Counted from the stretch's first letter, positions 31,255 to 41,822 are shown. The stretch is 64,000 nt of DNA from Meconema thalassinum (GCA_946902985.2 OX336399.1:160580411-160644410), one strand, 5' to 3'. The notes: a model not told the origin generated them from the sequence alone. Translations and numbers: made by a program.

Positions 31255-33039
31255 ACATGGAAAGAAGTGGAAGATGCAGTGAACAAGATGAAAGGAGGGA
31301 AGGCACCGGGTGTGGATGAGTTGAGTGTGGAGATGATGAGAGCAGCAGGAGAGGTGGGGATACAGGGGTTGTACCGAGTGATGAGGACAGCATGGAAGGA
31401 AAGGAAGACCCCAGAGGACTGGAAAAAAGGAATAATTGTCCCGATCTTCAAGAAAGGTAGTAGAACAGATTACAGAAACTATCGGGGAATAACACTGATG
31501 AGTCATTGTGCAAAGATCTTGGAGAAAGTTTTGGAAAAGAGAATTAGGACAAGGATAGAAGGAGGGATGAGGGAAGAACAACATGGCTTCCGAGTAGGAA
31601 GGTCCACAGTGGATTTGATTTTTGCTGTAAGGCAGTTACAAGAACAGCACTATGAGTATGGAACAGATCTACTGATGGCCTTCCTGGACATTGAGAAAGC
31701 ATATGGCAGTGTATGCAGAAACAAAGTATGGAAGTCCCTGGAGGATAGAGGAGTAGAGAAATGGACTATAAAGAGGACAAAGGAGATGTACAAGGGAAGC
31801 GTGAGCTGTGTGAAAGTGGGAGGAGAGAGATCAGACTGGTTGGAACAGACAAACGGCCTGAAACAAGGAAGTGCACTGTCGCCGTTACTTTTCATTGTGG
31901 TGATGGATGACATAATGACCTGAGTGGCACAAGTAATTGGGGAAGGAAAGATGAAAGCAATGGTGTTTGCAGATGATTTGATGATTTGGGGAAACAAGGA
32001 GGAGGAGGTACAGGAACAGTTGGACGTGTGGGAAGGAATAATACAAGGATATGGGATGAAATTTAGCATAAATAAGAGTGAGATGGCGATCACAACAAGG
32101 AAGAAGGAAAGAACCACAACGGGAATAACAATTGGTGGGGAACAGCTGAAGAAAGTGGAGAGTTTCAAGTATCTGGGAAGCCTGATACAAGATAATGGAA
32201 GAAACGATAGAGAAATAAATGAGCGGGGGAGGCAGGCAGAAGCATTTCGGAGGAGTGTGAGAAGCATGTTACGGAGCAAGGATGTCCCTCAGAACAGCAA
32301 AAAGATCATATATCGGACGTACTATGTCCCTATCCTGACGTATGCCTCGGAGACCTGGGTTATGAAAGGAAGGGAGAAGAGCAAAATACAGGCCAGTGAG
32401 ATGAGGTTCTTGAGAAGCAGTATTGGAGCTTCAAAGAAGGACAATAAGAAATGAGAGGACCAGAGAATTAATGAAGGAGGAACCATTACAGGATGGTATA
32501 GAGAAATCTAGACTCCGATGGTATGGACATGTAAAACGAATGGAGGAGAAGAGGATACCCAGGAGAGTACATGAGACGAAGTGGGAAGGAAAGAGACCGA
32601 GAGACAGGTGGCTGAAGGGGGTGGAAGAAAGCGTGAAGAAGAGAGGAGAAGACTGGACAAGGGTGGAGGCTGAGAGATGGTGGGAAGACAGAAGACGTTG
32701 GAGAGGCTTGTGTTCCAAACAGACCCGGCCAGTGGCTGGAAACAGTGCAAGATGATGATGATGAAACTGAGATTTTAAATGTTTCTTAAATACATGTTAA
32801 TGTTTCCTTTTGGAAAAAATAAAAATACTAAAAGCATTTCATTAAATTAACATTTTATTTCAAAATTCATCATCGTCATTTCATGTATAAGTCCTAGAAG
32901 AACTGTTATGCTATATACAAAAGAGTTGTATTTTCACGCCATCTTTTCCTGTCCCATCGGGACAGTAGTTGACGATACTGCTTCTGTCCAAAATTAATGT
33001 GAATAATATTCAAAAGAAAATGAAACACCAATGATATTG

Positions 33040-34675
33040 ATTTCTCAATATTGAAAAAGTGATGGGACAGTGAAACCTCCATATTGAAAAAGTAACGGGG
33101 CATTGATTCCTCCATATTGAAAAAGTAATGGGACAGTGAATCCTCCATATTGAAAAAGTAACGGGGCATTGATTTCCCCACATTGATAAAGTAACCGGGC
33201 ATTGATTCCTCCATATTGAAAAAGTAACGGGGCATTGAATCCTCCAAATTGAAAAAGTAACGGGGCATTGATTCCTCCATATTGAAAAAGTAACGGGGCA
33301 TTGATTCCTCCATATTGAAAATGTAACGGGGCATTGAATCCTCCAAATTGAAAAAGTAACGGGCCATTGATTTCCCCACATTGAAAAAGTAACAGGGCAT
33401 TGAATCCTCCAAATTGAAAAAGTAATGGGACAGTGAATCCTCCATATTGATAAAGTAACGGGGCATTGAATCCTCCAAATTGAAAAAGTAACGGGGCATT
33501 GATTCCTCCATATTGAAAAAGTAACGGGGCATTGATTCCTCCATATTGAAAATGTAACGGGGCATTGAATCCTCCAAATTGAAAAAGTAACGGGCCATTG
33601 ATTTCCCCACATTGAAAAAGTAACGGGGCATTGAATCCTGCAAATTGAAAAAGTAACGGGGCATTGATTTCCCCACATTGAAAAAGTAACGGGGCATTAC
33701 ATCCTCCATATTGAAAAAGTAATGGGACAGTGAATCCTCCATATTGATAAAGTAATGGGACATTGAATCCTCCATATTGAAAAAGTAATGGGGCATTGAT
33801 TCCTCCATATTGAAAATTAACGGGACATTGATTCCTCCATATTGAAAAAGTAATGAGACATTGAATCCTCCATATTGAATAAGTAAAGGGGCATTGAATC
33901 CTCCATATTGAAAAAGTAACGGGGCATTGATTCCTTCATATTGATAAAGTAACGGGGCATTGAATCCTCCATATTGAGAAAGTAACGGGGCATTGATTCC
34001 TCCATATTGAAAAAGTAACGGGGCATTGAATCCTCCAAATTGAAAAAGTAACGGGGCATCGATTCCTCCAAATTGAAAAAGTAACGGGGCATTGATTCCT
34101 CCATATTGAAAAAGTAACCGGGCATTGATTCCTCAATATTGAAAAAGTAACGGGGCATTGATTCCTCCATATTGATAAAGTAACGGGGCATTGAATCCTC
34201 CATATTGAAAAAGTAATGGGGCATTGATTCCTCCATATTGAAAAAGTAACGGGGCATTGAATCCTCCAAATTGAAAAAGTAATGGGGCATTGATTCCTCC
34301 ATATTGAAAAAGTAACGGGACATTGAATCCTCCATATTGAAAAAGTAACGGGGGATTGAATCCTCCATATTGAAAAAGTAACGGGGCATTGATACCTCCA
34401 TATTGAAAAAGTAACGGGGCATTGATTTCCCCACATTGAAAAAGTAACGGGACATTGATTCCTCCATATTGAAAAAGTAACGGGGCATTGAATCCTCCAA
34501 ATTGAAAAAGTAACGGGGCTTTGATTCCTCCATATTGAAAAAGTAACGGGGCATTGAATCCTCCAAATTGAAAAAGTAACTGGGCATTGATTTCCCCACA
34601 TTGAAAAAGTAACGGGGCATTGAATCCTCCAAATTGAAAAAGTAACGGGGCATTGATTTCCCCACATTGAAAAAG

Positions 34676-34680
<5 letters not shown>
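33040..34680 (-). repeat. 33-bp minisatellite, block 1 (~50 units)
   Basis: Units of 33 bp, for example on + CATTGATTCCTCCATATTGA then AAAAGTAACGGGG. Variants have TCCAAATTG or TTTCCCCACATTG. Because 33 is divisible by 3, the - strand reads through in two frames as an 11-residue repeat (SMPRYFFNMEE or CPVTFSIWRNQ). Around 33220-33620 a higher-order period of seven units (231 bp) is visible. The array continues after the RTE at 39145-39848. The long ORFs are a by-product of the unit length; there is no other sign of coding. Confidence 0.95.
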
Positions 34681-34706
<26 letters not shown>

Positions 34707-35329
34707 ATAGCCTTACAAATCCCATAAGGGCTATGGCCTCCTGCTTTGCAGGGAATTGCTCAGTTTTAACTCATCAGGTGAGCAAGTCCTGAGGAGCATT
34801 CAGGGTTATTCTTTCTGATTGGGCCTTCTATATAGATGTGCAGCTGATTAAAGATTAAGTAAATTATATTACGATGGCATAACATTCGCTACAACAATCT
34901 TCATTTCTGAGTCTGGCGATATCAAGGCCTCAAATATCCATTAGTATTACGGAAATCATAATAGCCATCAACCAATATCTGGGAGCTTCCCATTGCCACT
35001 AAGCACAAAGCTTACCCTGTCTAAGCACTTGAACAATGACAGAAACTGCCAAGTCTTCACTCTTCAGTAAAATCTACGTATATTGAACCGTTTCAAATAG
35101 GTCTTTTCAAAATGCAATACAAAACCTTACCGGTGGAGTTTTAACATCTAGTTTGGATGCAGATACCTATACACGTTCTTTAACATCCCACAAATAATTC
35201 ACTATGTTGTGCACATGTGGTCCCGGAACGAATTAACAAGTGTTTCGCAAGATAGTTGAACCTTTTGAATTCCTTGTGATGTAGTAAGGTTATTTTCCCT
35301 AGTGAACACGATGATGTTTCCTTAAAATT

Positions 35330-35500
35330 AGAGCGCGAGACAATGTTCCATTAGTTCTGTCCGCCATGCAAATGACTTCTCACATGTGCTACAAGTGTAT
35401 TACTTCACTCCAGTATGAACAACAGTGTGCTTCTTGAGGTCACCGCTCTGTGAGAAGCCTTTATTGCACACCAGAGATATGTACCGCTTTGCTGCATGCC
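35330..35500 (-). pseudogene. C2H2 zinc-finger gene fragment in the LINE 3' region
   Basis: Starting within 50 bases after the ORF2 stop, the - strand translates to VCNKGFSQSGDLKKHTVVHT, then GVK, a stop, and YTCSTCEKSFAWRTELMEH. This is a C2H2 finger (first Cys changed to Ser), a TGEKP-like linker (TGVK plus a stop in place of P), and a second finger (C-x2-C present; the last His is followed by C rather than the second His). It is a clear piece of a tandem zinc-finger protein. One stop and two lost ligands make it non-functional. Confidence 0.85.
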
Positions 35501-35534
35501 CACTGAACGGTGTCTTTCTAGTTGATGCATTGTT

Positions 35535-38444
35535 TTATTGGTCACTGCATGCGAGTCTCCCTAGGTCTTTCCACTCCTGCCTCATCTTCGCTGTTCTTGT
35601 CCATTGTTTTCCTCCCCATTTTATGAACCAGTCTGCCCATCTGATTCTTTGTCTCCCAACGTTTCGTCTTCCTGTTCTTGGGTCCCACATCGTCATTTTG
35701 TACGTCCATCGGTTAGGATCTAATCTCGCTACATGTCCACCCCATCTCCATTTGAGCTGGTCTGCTGATGTCATAGCGTCTTTCATGCCGGTTCTCCTTC
35801 TTAAATCTTCGTTCCGTATTCTATCTCTCAATGAGACATGAAGTATCTTCCTTTCCATTTTCCGTTGACATCTCTGGATCATTTGTCTTTGTTTCGATGT
35901 TAATGCCCAAGTTTGGCAACCATATAGTAACACCGGTATAACGCATTTTTCCAGAACTTCAGCCTTTAAAGTGTGTTTTTGGGTCTTGTCAGCCAGTATA
36001 AACTTTAGGGACCAAAAGCTCTTCCATGCTTGTCCTATTCTTCGTTTGACCTCTTTCTCTGAACGACTTGAAAATGACATGTTCTGACCGAGATATACAT
36101 ATTCTTCAACATATTCCAGTGTATCTCCGTTCACATTAATTGGGGCTTCTAACGCATTGGTCATCAGCTTCGTTTTCTTCGGGTTCATTGTAAGGCCCAC
36201 TTCTTTACTTGTTTTGTCTAATTCTTTTATCATTTGTTCCAGCTCTTTCGCTGATTCAGCCACCAAAACAATGTCGTCTGCGAACCGTAAATGGGTTAGT
36301 CTTGTCCCATCGATTCTGATGCCATATTTTTCTTCCCAGTCTAGTTTTCTAAACTGATTTTCCAGCAAACAGGTGAATAATTTTGGTGAGAGGGGGTCTC
36401 CCTGTTTTACTCCCCTTTCTATCATGATGTTACATCCTTCTCTTTCTGTCTTTATTCTGGCTTGGTTACCGTCGTAGAGTTTGCCAAGGAGTCTAACGAA
36501 TTTGTTTGGGATGCCTTGTTTTTCCAGTGCTTCTAAGATGCTTCCCTGTTCTACGGAGTCAAATGCTTTGTTGTAATCCACAAATGCGATATACACCTCT
36601 AGATTAAATTCCTGAACTTTCTCCATGAGTTGATTTATTGTTTGCAAGTGGTCTGATGTACTGAAACTCTTTCTGAATCCTGCTTGCTCTATCGGTTGCT
36701 GTTCATCCAGTGCCTTTGTCATTCTATTGGTTAGGATCTTCATAAATAGCTTGTAGAGGTTTACAATTAGGTTGATCGGTCTGTAGTTGTTTATGTCGTC
36801 CTTGGCTCCCTTTTTGTGTAGAAGTATGATAATGCTTTGTTTCCACTGCATTGGTATGTCTTCTGATGTGAGTATGGAATTAAATAATGTTGTGATGACT
36901 GGGATTAGGTCTTCTTCACCCCATTTTAGAAATTCATTGTAAATTCCATCTTCACCTGGGCATTTTTCGGTTTTCGTTTGTCGAATGGCTGCTCTTACTT
37001 CACTGGGTAGTATTGGAGGTGTTTCTTCCTCTAGGTTTTCTTCTGATGTATTCTGGTCCTGATGCAAGTTGGATCTTTGAGAGTTACTTGAGTATAGTGT
37101 CCTATAGAACTCTGTCGCTTGCGTCATTATCTCTTCTCTTGAGGCTTGTCTTTTTTCGTTGTTGTCTTTTACTCCCAGCATCCAATGTTTGCCAGTAGTT
37201 AATTCTTTTCTAATCTTCTTTATTGATTTTGTGGTATCCATGATTTCTTTGACCACTTTAGTGTTGTGTTCTCTGATGTCTCTTCGGATTTCCCTTTTTG
37301 ATTGTTTATTGACTTCCGCATATTCCAGCTTTTTGTGTTCGTTTTCTATGGCTTGTGATTTTAGGCGTTCTCTTTCTTCGATCAAACATTTGGTGCTATC
37401 CTTAAGTTTTATTCTATTTTTCATACTGTTTCCAGGTGTTGACGATTGTTTGGCTGCGCGGGATATGCAATTTACGAGCTCTGTATAGTGTTGTTGGACT
37501 TTTTGCTCCGTTTGTTGGTTGAAGTCTCGTAGGTTTTGTTGAAGTGCTTTTACATACTCCACCCTGTCTATGCATCCTGGATGTGTAGTTTTGTTATTGA
37601 AGTAGTGTCTCCTTTTCTTCTTTATTCTCACTTTCAATCGTACCATTCTGTGATCTGTGTCAAACTTCAGACCATTTATCACTTGTATGTTTTTCACCTC
37701 TGTTAGTCTATTGGTTAGGATGAAGTCTATTTCGTTTTTGATTTTCCCATTCGGAGATTTCCATGTCCATTTGCTTTCTGGGTTTTTCTTGTAAAATGTG
37801 TTCACAATTTTAAGTCTTTGTCCCAGTGCAAACTGTATTAGTCTTTCTCCTCGTTCGTTCCTTGTTCCGTATCCGTGAAGGCCCATAGGTTCTTCTTCTT
37901 CGTATTCCTTTCTTCCTACCTTGCTGTTGAAGTCTCCAATTATGAATGTTGTGTGTGCTTCGTACTCGGCTAGTGTGTCTTCGAGCAGCATATAGAAGTC
38001 TTCAATTTCTTCTTCCGTACTTGCTTCTGTGGGAGCATAGACTTGAATTATTATGAATGTGTTGTCATTTAATTTTAGGGATAATACTATGATTCTTTCT
38101 GAGATTCCCTTTATTTCTTTTATATTGTGTTTTAAATGTCTTTTTATCAAAAAACCTACCCCTTTTTGTCCTTTTGTTTCCCCTATGAAGCTAAAGACAT
38201 CCCCATTTGTTTTCTCTATTATGTCTTCGCCGTATTGCCTCACCTCACTGAGGCCTAATATATCGTACCTTACGTTTTCGAGTGCGTTTTCGAGTTCTAT
38301 TTCTTTATCTTGGGTTCTTAAGGTTCTAACGTTTAGTGTACCAAGTATGAGTTCTTCTTCCTTGTGTGAACGTTGTTTCATCGTTGTGTTGTGTTGAATT
38401 CTTCTTCCCCGTTTTTTGAGGTTAAGTCTTTCCAGTGCACCCAC
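35535..38444 (-). CDS. LINE ORF2: APE endonuclease + reverse transcriptase, 969 residues, intact
   Basis: An uninterrupted polyprotein. Endonuclease: LGTLNVRTL (N38), ILGLSEVRQYG (E67), QVYAPTEAS (~138), IGDFNSKVG (D/N ~173) and TDHRMV (catalytic H ~270). Reverse transcriptase: CPGEDGIYNEFLKWG, NNYRPINLIVNLYKL, QAGFRKSFSTSDHL, AFVDYNKAFDSV (first catalytic D), GVKQGDPLSPKLFT, and LRFADDIVLVAES (D-D pair ~720). The C-terminal tail has WALTSKQRQMIQRCQRKMER, LKWRWGGHVARLD and GRQRIRWADW, like the endonuclease-reverse transcriptases of insect RTE elements. Length is normal for the family and all catalytic residues seem present. It would act at chromosomal nicks by target-primed reverse transcription. 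Lies in the COX7A intron, same strand as COX7A. Confidence 0.92.
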   Translation of the reverse strand: MGALERLNLKKRGRRIQHNTTMKQRSHKEEELILGTLNVRTLRTQDKEIELENALENVRYDILGLSEVRQYGEDIIEKTNGDVFSFIGETKGQKGVGFLIKRHLKHNIKEIKGISERIIVLSLKLNDNTFIIIQVYAPTEASTEEEIEDFYMLLEDTLAEYEAHTTFIIGDFNSKVGRKEYEEEEPMGLHGYGTRNERGERLIQFALGQRLKIVNTFYKKNPESKWTWKSPNGKIKNEIDFILTNRLTEVKNIQVINGLKFDTDHRMVRLKVRIKKKRRHYFNNKTTHPGCIDRVEYVKALQQNLRDFNQQTEQKVQQHYTELVNCISRAAKQSSTPGNSMKNRIKLKDSTKCLIEERERLKSQAIENEHKKLEYAEVNKQSKREIRRDIREHNTKVVKEIMDTTKSIKKIRKELTTGKHWMLGVKDNNEKRQASREEIMTQATEFYRTLYSSNSQRSNLHQDQNTSEENLEEETPPILPSEVRAAIRQTKTEKCPGEDGIYNEFLKWGEEDLIPVITTLFNSILTSEDIPMQWKQSIIILLHKKGAKDDINNYRPINLIVNLYKLFMKILTNRMTKALDEQQPIEQAGFRKSFSTSDHLQTINQLMEKVQEFNLEVYIAFVDYNKAFDSVEQGSILEALEKQGIPNKFVRLLGKLYDGNQARIKTEREGCNIMIERGVKQGDPLSPKLFTCLLENQFRKLDWEEKYGIRIDGTRLTHLRFADDIVLVAESAKELEQMIKELDKTSKEVGLTMNPKKTKLMTNALEAPINVNGDTLEYVEEYVYLGQNMSFSSRSEKEVKRRIGQAWKSFWSLKFILADKTQKHTLKAEVLEKCVIPVLLYGCQTWALTSKQRQMIQRCQRKMERKILHVSLRDRIRNEDLRRRTGMKDAMTSADQLKWRWGGHVARLDPNRWTYKMTMWDPRTGRRNVGRQRIRWADWFIKWGGKQWTRTAKMRQEWKDLGRLACSDQ

Positions 38445-39144
38445 TGGTCATTTAACAGGATTTTCTGGTATCCAACTCTTACATTGTTATTACCCTTTTC
38501 CCTTTCTTCCCTGGCTTTCTGTCGGAGTGATGCTTGGATTTCTCTTTCTTTTATTGTGAGGTCATCATCTATGAATATGTCTTGTCCTCTCAGTTTGTGT
38601 TTGTTTCGGACTATTTTTAGTTTGTCTGCAAAATTTGTGAAACTGACTTTCACTATACCTCTATTGTTTCTGTCTTTACCGACGTAGGTTGATTTTTCTG
38701 CCGTCCCTTCTTTTTCTATCGTGTCCAATATCTTCTTGACTTTGTTCTTTAGTTCGTCTTTGTTACTTTCATCATTAGTGAATTCTTTACTTTTTACCAC
38801 TATGTTGTTCCTCCTTTCTCTTTTCGCCTGTTGTTCTTTTTGTTCTTCTAGGTCACTTATTCTTTTGGATAATGTTTCTATCTTTTCTTGTATTGTGTTG
38901 TCTATGTTAGTGATTTTTTGTTCTAATGACTCATTTGCTCTTTCGCAGTAATCATTTCTTTTTTTAATTTCCTTTCTCATGGACTGAATTTCCTCTCTTG
39001 TTTCTTGTTTAAACTCTTCAGTTTGCTTTTTCAAATCTTTAAGTTCTGATAGTATTTCAGAAAACATACCTTTAATGTCGTCTCTTTGGGGTTTTGCATT
39101 GTTTGTGTGTTCTTCTTCTCCCGAGCTTTCTGAGGTTGATATTT
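38378..39144 (-). CDS. LINE ORF1 (coiled-coil, RNA-binding-like), open into the satellite
   Basis: It encodes about 255 residues of LINE sequence. An acidic start (SESSGEEEHTNN) leads to a long coiled coil (LSELKDLKKQTEEFKQETRE, RISDLEEQKEQQAKRERRNN), then a compact domain with IVKVSFTNFADKLKIVRNKH, and an end at NGEEEFNTTQR. This coiled coil plus a small RRM/CTD-like fold is the usual build of LINE ORF1 proteins that coat the element RNA. The frame stays open upstream through the minisatellite, giving a 484-codon ORF from 39832 whose first ~230 codons are satellite. The probable native start is the Met of MFSEILSEL, or an ATG lost by truncation. Confidence 0.8.
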
Positions 39145-39848
39145 TGAAGTAACGGGGCATTAAATCCTCCATATTGAAAAAGTAATGGGACAGTGAATCC
39201 TCCATATTGATAAAGTAATGGGACATTGAATCCTCCATATTGAAAAAGTAACGGGGCATTGATTCCTCCATATTGAAAAAGTAACGGGACATTGATTCCT
39301 CCATATTGAAAAAGTAATGAGACATTGATTCCTCCATATTGAAAAAGTAATGGGACATTGAATCCTCCATATTGAAAAAGTAACGGGGCATTGAATCTTC
39401 CATATTGAAAAAGTAACGGGGCATTGATTTCTCCATATTGATGAAGTAACGGGGTATTGAATCCTCCATATTGAAAAAGTAACGGGGCATTGATTCCTCC
39501 ATATTGAAAAAGTAACAGGACATTGAATCCTCCAAATTGAAAAAGTAACGGGGCATTGATTCCTCCAAATTGAAATTGTAACGGGGCATTGAATCCTCCA
39601 TATTGAAAAAGTAACCGGGCATTGATTCCTCGATATTGAAAAAGTAATAGGGCATTGATTCCTCCATATTGATAAAGTAACGGGGCATTGAATCCTCCAT
39701 ATTGAAAAAGTAACGGGGCATTGATTCCTCCATATTGAAAAAGTAACGGGGCATTGAATCCTCCAAATTGAAAAAGTAACGGGGCATTGATTCCTCCAAA
39801 TTGAAAAAGTAACGGGGCATTGAATCCTCCAAATTGAAAAAGTAATGG
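39145..39848 (-). repeat. 33-bp minisatellite, block 2 (~21 units)
   Basis: Same units as 33040-34680 in the same orientation; the two blocks are one array split by the LINE. The array ends at 39848, about 150 bp from the COX7A splice donor. Confidence 0.95.
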
Positions 39849-39996
39849 GAATTTTCGTTACTGTTAAAAGTAGCTGTTCTAGTTACTAAATTTAATCAGT
39901 AACGTTGTTGTCATAAAAGGTAACTGCTATTAGTTAAGGTGTTACAAATAACACGCTACTCTGCAATCCTGGTACGAGATTAAAGTAAGCACCAAC

Positions 39997-40170
39997 CTGA
40001 AAGCGCTCCATCTTCGCACGCAGTTTCGCTGGAACTTCTCCGTACATGTGGTTTGTTCCGGGAATTGTTTTGTTGGAGGACCTGACAGGAGCTGTCTCTG
40101 TGGCCATCTTGATGTTTGGAGTCTCGAACCGGATCTTAGGTGCTTCATTCTTGTTGAGAGGTACCGGGCT
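39997..40170 (-). CDS. COX7A: COX7A / COX7A-related penultimate coding exon
   Basis: The exon is bounded by a 3' splice site (CTTGATTGCAG, AG at 40172-40171) and donor CAG|GTTGGT. It is phase 0 on both sides and encodes 58 residues: it starts SPVPLNKNEAPKIRFETPNI, includes KMATETAPVRSSNKTIPGTN, and ends with HMYGEVPAKLRAKMERFQ. A presequence-like region followed by V-P-x-K-L-x-x-K-M-x-x-F-Q just before the D-G-x-P-V-H-L-K block is the arrangement of COX7A-related proteins (COX7A2L/SCAF1 type) and the longer insect COX7A. The mitochondrial targeting N-terminus should lie in a further upstream exon, which I could not identify in 40.2-64 kb. Confidence 0.93.
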
Positions 40171-41235
40171 CTGCAATCAAGACAGACAAAATGGTTGAAA
40201 CCATGACACTTTGATTAGATTCAAATTTTGAAGATTTAAACTTACACAAATAAGTTTGTTCCTCTTATCAATACTATTTTAATTATGAGGAGCCTAGAAT
40301 CAAAACACACCGAGTCAATCGAACATGAAAAATGAGATGAAGTTTCCTTCAATGGTGGCACGATTTTCCTTCAAAAGACTCTTTTTCCCTACGAAATTGG
40401 TGGACAAAACTTAGGGTTAATTTCAAAATCCGCTAGATTCAATTGAACTTCCGCCATTGTTAGTTTCAAAACCCACCAAATCGCTTTCAGCCAATCAGCA
40501 CATAGAATTGCATTTGTATGAACTTACAAAGTGTAACCTATTCACAACTGATACTGCTGTTGTATTTCAAATACTGTACATGCTTAATCATAATTCAGGT
40601 CAGGTTTTCATTTCATACATAATTTGGAAGGCTCACGTTCAAATGCTTTACTTCTTCCCTTGTTTTTATCCTTTGAACTGCTTTTCTTACTTTCAAAAGT
40701 GTCCGTATGTACATTTCACTTTCAAAAACAGAACTAATTAATCTTAAGAATTGTGTTACTTTCCATGAAGGGACAATGCTGTAATTTGTTGGAATGCATC
40801 GTTTGATGACAAAGTAATTAATAAACTAAATGCTCATAATCCAAGGATGCTTTTTCTTATGTAAACAGTTTTCCTAATTTTCCCACAAAGTTTGTTTTGT
40901 GGACTTAGCAGGTTTTGATTCTAGGTGCCTCTTATGTTAAATATATTGTACATGTTATGGCCTTTCATTTGGCCTTCCTCAGCTAAAACATTTGCTATTG
41001 TTGATAATTTAGATCTTAAAATTACAAAGTTAACATCTGTTTTTGACACATTAAAAAAAACCACCTTATTTTAAGTAGATTTCATGAGAAAACTACCTAT
41101 TGCAATGGGTACCATGTAGCAACTACTGGAAAATTTCGACCGCATTTCACATCCCAAAACTACAGTCAGTTGAATTTTAAGTGCACCAACAAACTGCAGG
41201 AATAGGACTGGAATAGGAGCAAAAAAAAGTTCTTA
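40171..41235. other. Upstream COX7A intron; nothing recognised
   Basis: AT-rich unique-looking sequence with several short ORFs that show no family features. No TIR or TSD was noted. Confidence 0.5.
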
Positions 41236-41822
41236 TCTACAAGGCCAAAATCAGACATACTAGATCGGTAGTACGACCTGAAGGATTGTGCGCTTCAGAG
41301 TGTCTTATTTTAAATAAAAAGGGGGAGCTTCAAGAACTAGAAAAAAAAAGAAAGGAGGATTCTGCAGAAAATACTCGGACCACAGAAAACTGCTGATGGG
41401 ACTTGGAGGATGAGGAAAAACGAAGTACATTGAGGAGATCACGGACGCAATGAGGATGCGGAGGTTGAAGTTCTACGGACACATACTATGGATGGATGAT
41501 TGCAGACTGACCAAAAGGATCTTCAACTACATCATGGGGTTAAAGGCCACATCTAAATGGGTAGATGAGGTGAAAAAGGATGCGGCAGACTTTGGAATCA
41601 CTCTACAGATGGTCCACAACAGAAGAGAGTTTAGAAGGAGAGTAGACAGTATAAAAGCATTTCAGGGGAAACCAACAATGAGGAGGCCCAAACGGATCAT
41701 TTCCGATGAGGAGAGAAAGAAAAGAAGCGAACGCATGAAGAGGTTCTGGGGGGAGAAAGGAAGAAAAACCAAAAAGTCTTAAGTTCTTCGCGGTCCATAG
41801 TTGGACAAATTAAAAAAAAAAG
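41236..41822 (+). pseudogene. LINE C-terminal fragment with poly(A)
   Basis: After a decayed stretch (VLIYKAKIRHTRSVVRPEG at 41236), 41450-41782 encodes RMRRLKFYGHILWMDDCRLT, then FQGKPTMRRPKRIISDEERK and KRSERMKRFWGEKGRK to a stop. The GH-type motif followed by a basic S-E-R-M-K-x-x-W end is shared with the fragment at 49840-50340. An A-rich tract follows at 41813-41822. The RT core is missing. The clade was not assigned. Confidence 0.7.

Larger units (their letters stand above)
29344..32763 (+). mobile_element. RTE LINE copy 2, full-length 5' end, 11-bp TSD, inactivated
   Basis: The TSD AAACTGAGATT lies at 29333-29343 and 32764-32774. Ten extra bases (GTCTCCCATA) precede the shared 5' start AGTCC at 29354. 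The element is very similar to copy 1. It is broken by a SINE at 30151-30346, a 45-bp retroposed tail at 31210-31254, stops at about 30884, 31176 and 31920, and small deletions near 32440 and 32600. RT landmarks remain readable: NYRGITLMSHCAKI, AFLDIEKAYGSV (catalytic D followed by a G substitution) and MVFADDLMIWG. A dead but recent sister of copy 1. Confidence 0.92.
34681..39144 (-). mobile_element. RTE-type LINE with ORF1 and intact ORF2, inserted in the minisatellite
   Basis: On the - strand the element enters at about 39144 (after GTTACTT of a satellite unit) and ends at about 34681 with an (ATTT)n tail. The satellite then resumes at ACTTTTTC. Array register is kept except for a short duplication (TTACTT/TACTT). 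ORF1 is followed by ORF2, overlapping by 67 bases. The 3' region after ORF2 is about 850 bp and contains a zinc-finger gene fragment. The 5' end may be truncated within or just before ORF1. ORF integrity suggests a recent insertion. Confidence 0.85.
20813..39996 (-). other. COX7A intron (~19.2 kb), filled with transposons
   Basis: The donor is CAG|GTTGGT at 39997/39996 and the acceptor TTACAG at 20813; both exons are phase 0 at this junction. Nearly all recognisable content is transposon or satellite: two RTE copies, an ORF2-intact RTE, a split minisatellite, Harbinger-like, Tc1-like and mariner elements and SINEs. Confidence 0.88.

Noticed and set aside
32906..34725. 300-codon ORFs with an 11-residue repeat (SMPRYFFNMEE)
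   Set aside because: They result from a 33-bp minisatellite whose length preserves frame; a second frame (CPVTFSIWRNQ) is equally open.
35425..35841. 138-codon + strand ORF at the LINE 3' end
   Set aside because: Antisense shadow of ORF2 and the zinc-finger fragment.
33040..39848. CRISPR-like array of short repeats
   Set aside because: Units are contiguous with no unique spacers, in a eukaryotic intron; it is a minisatellite.
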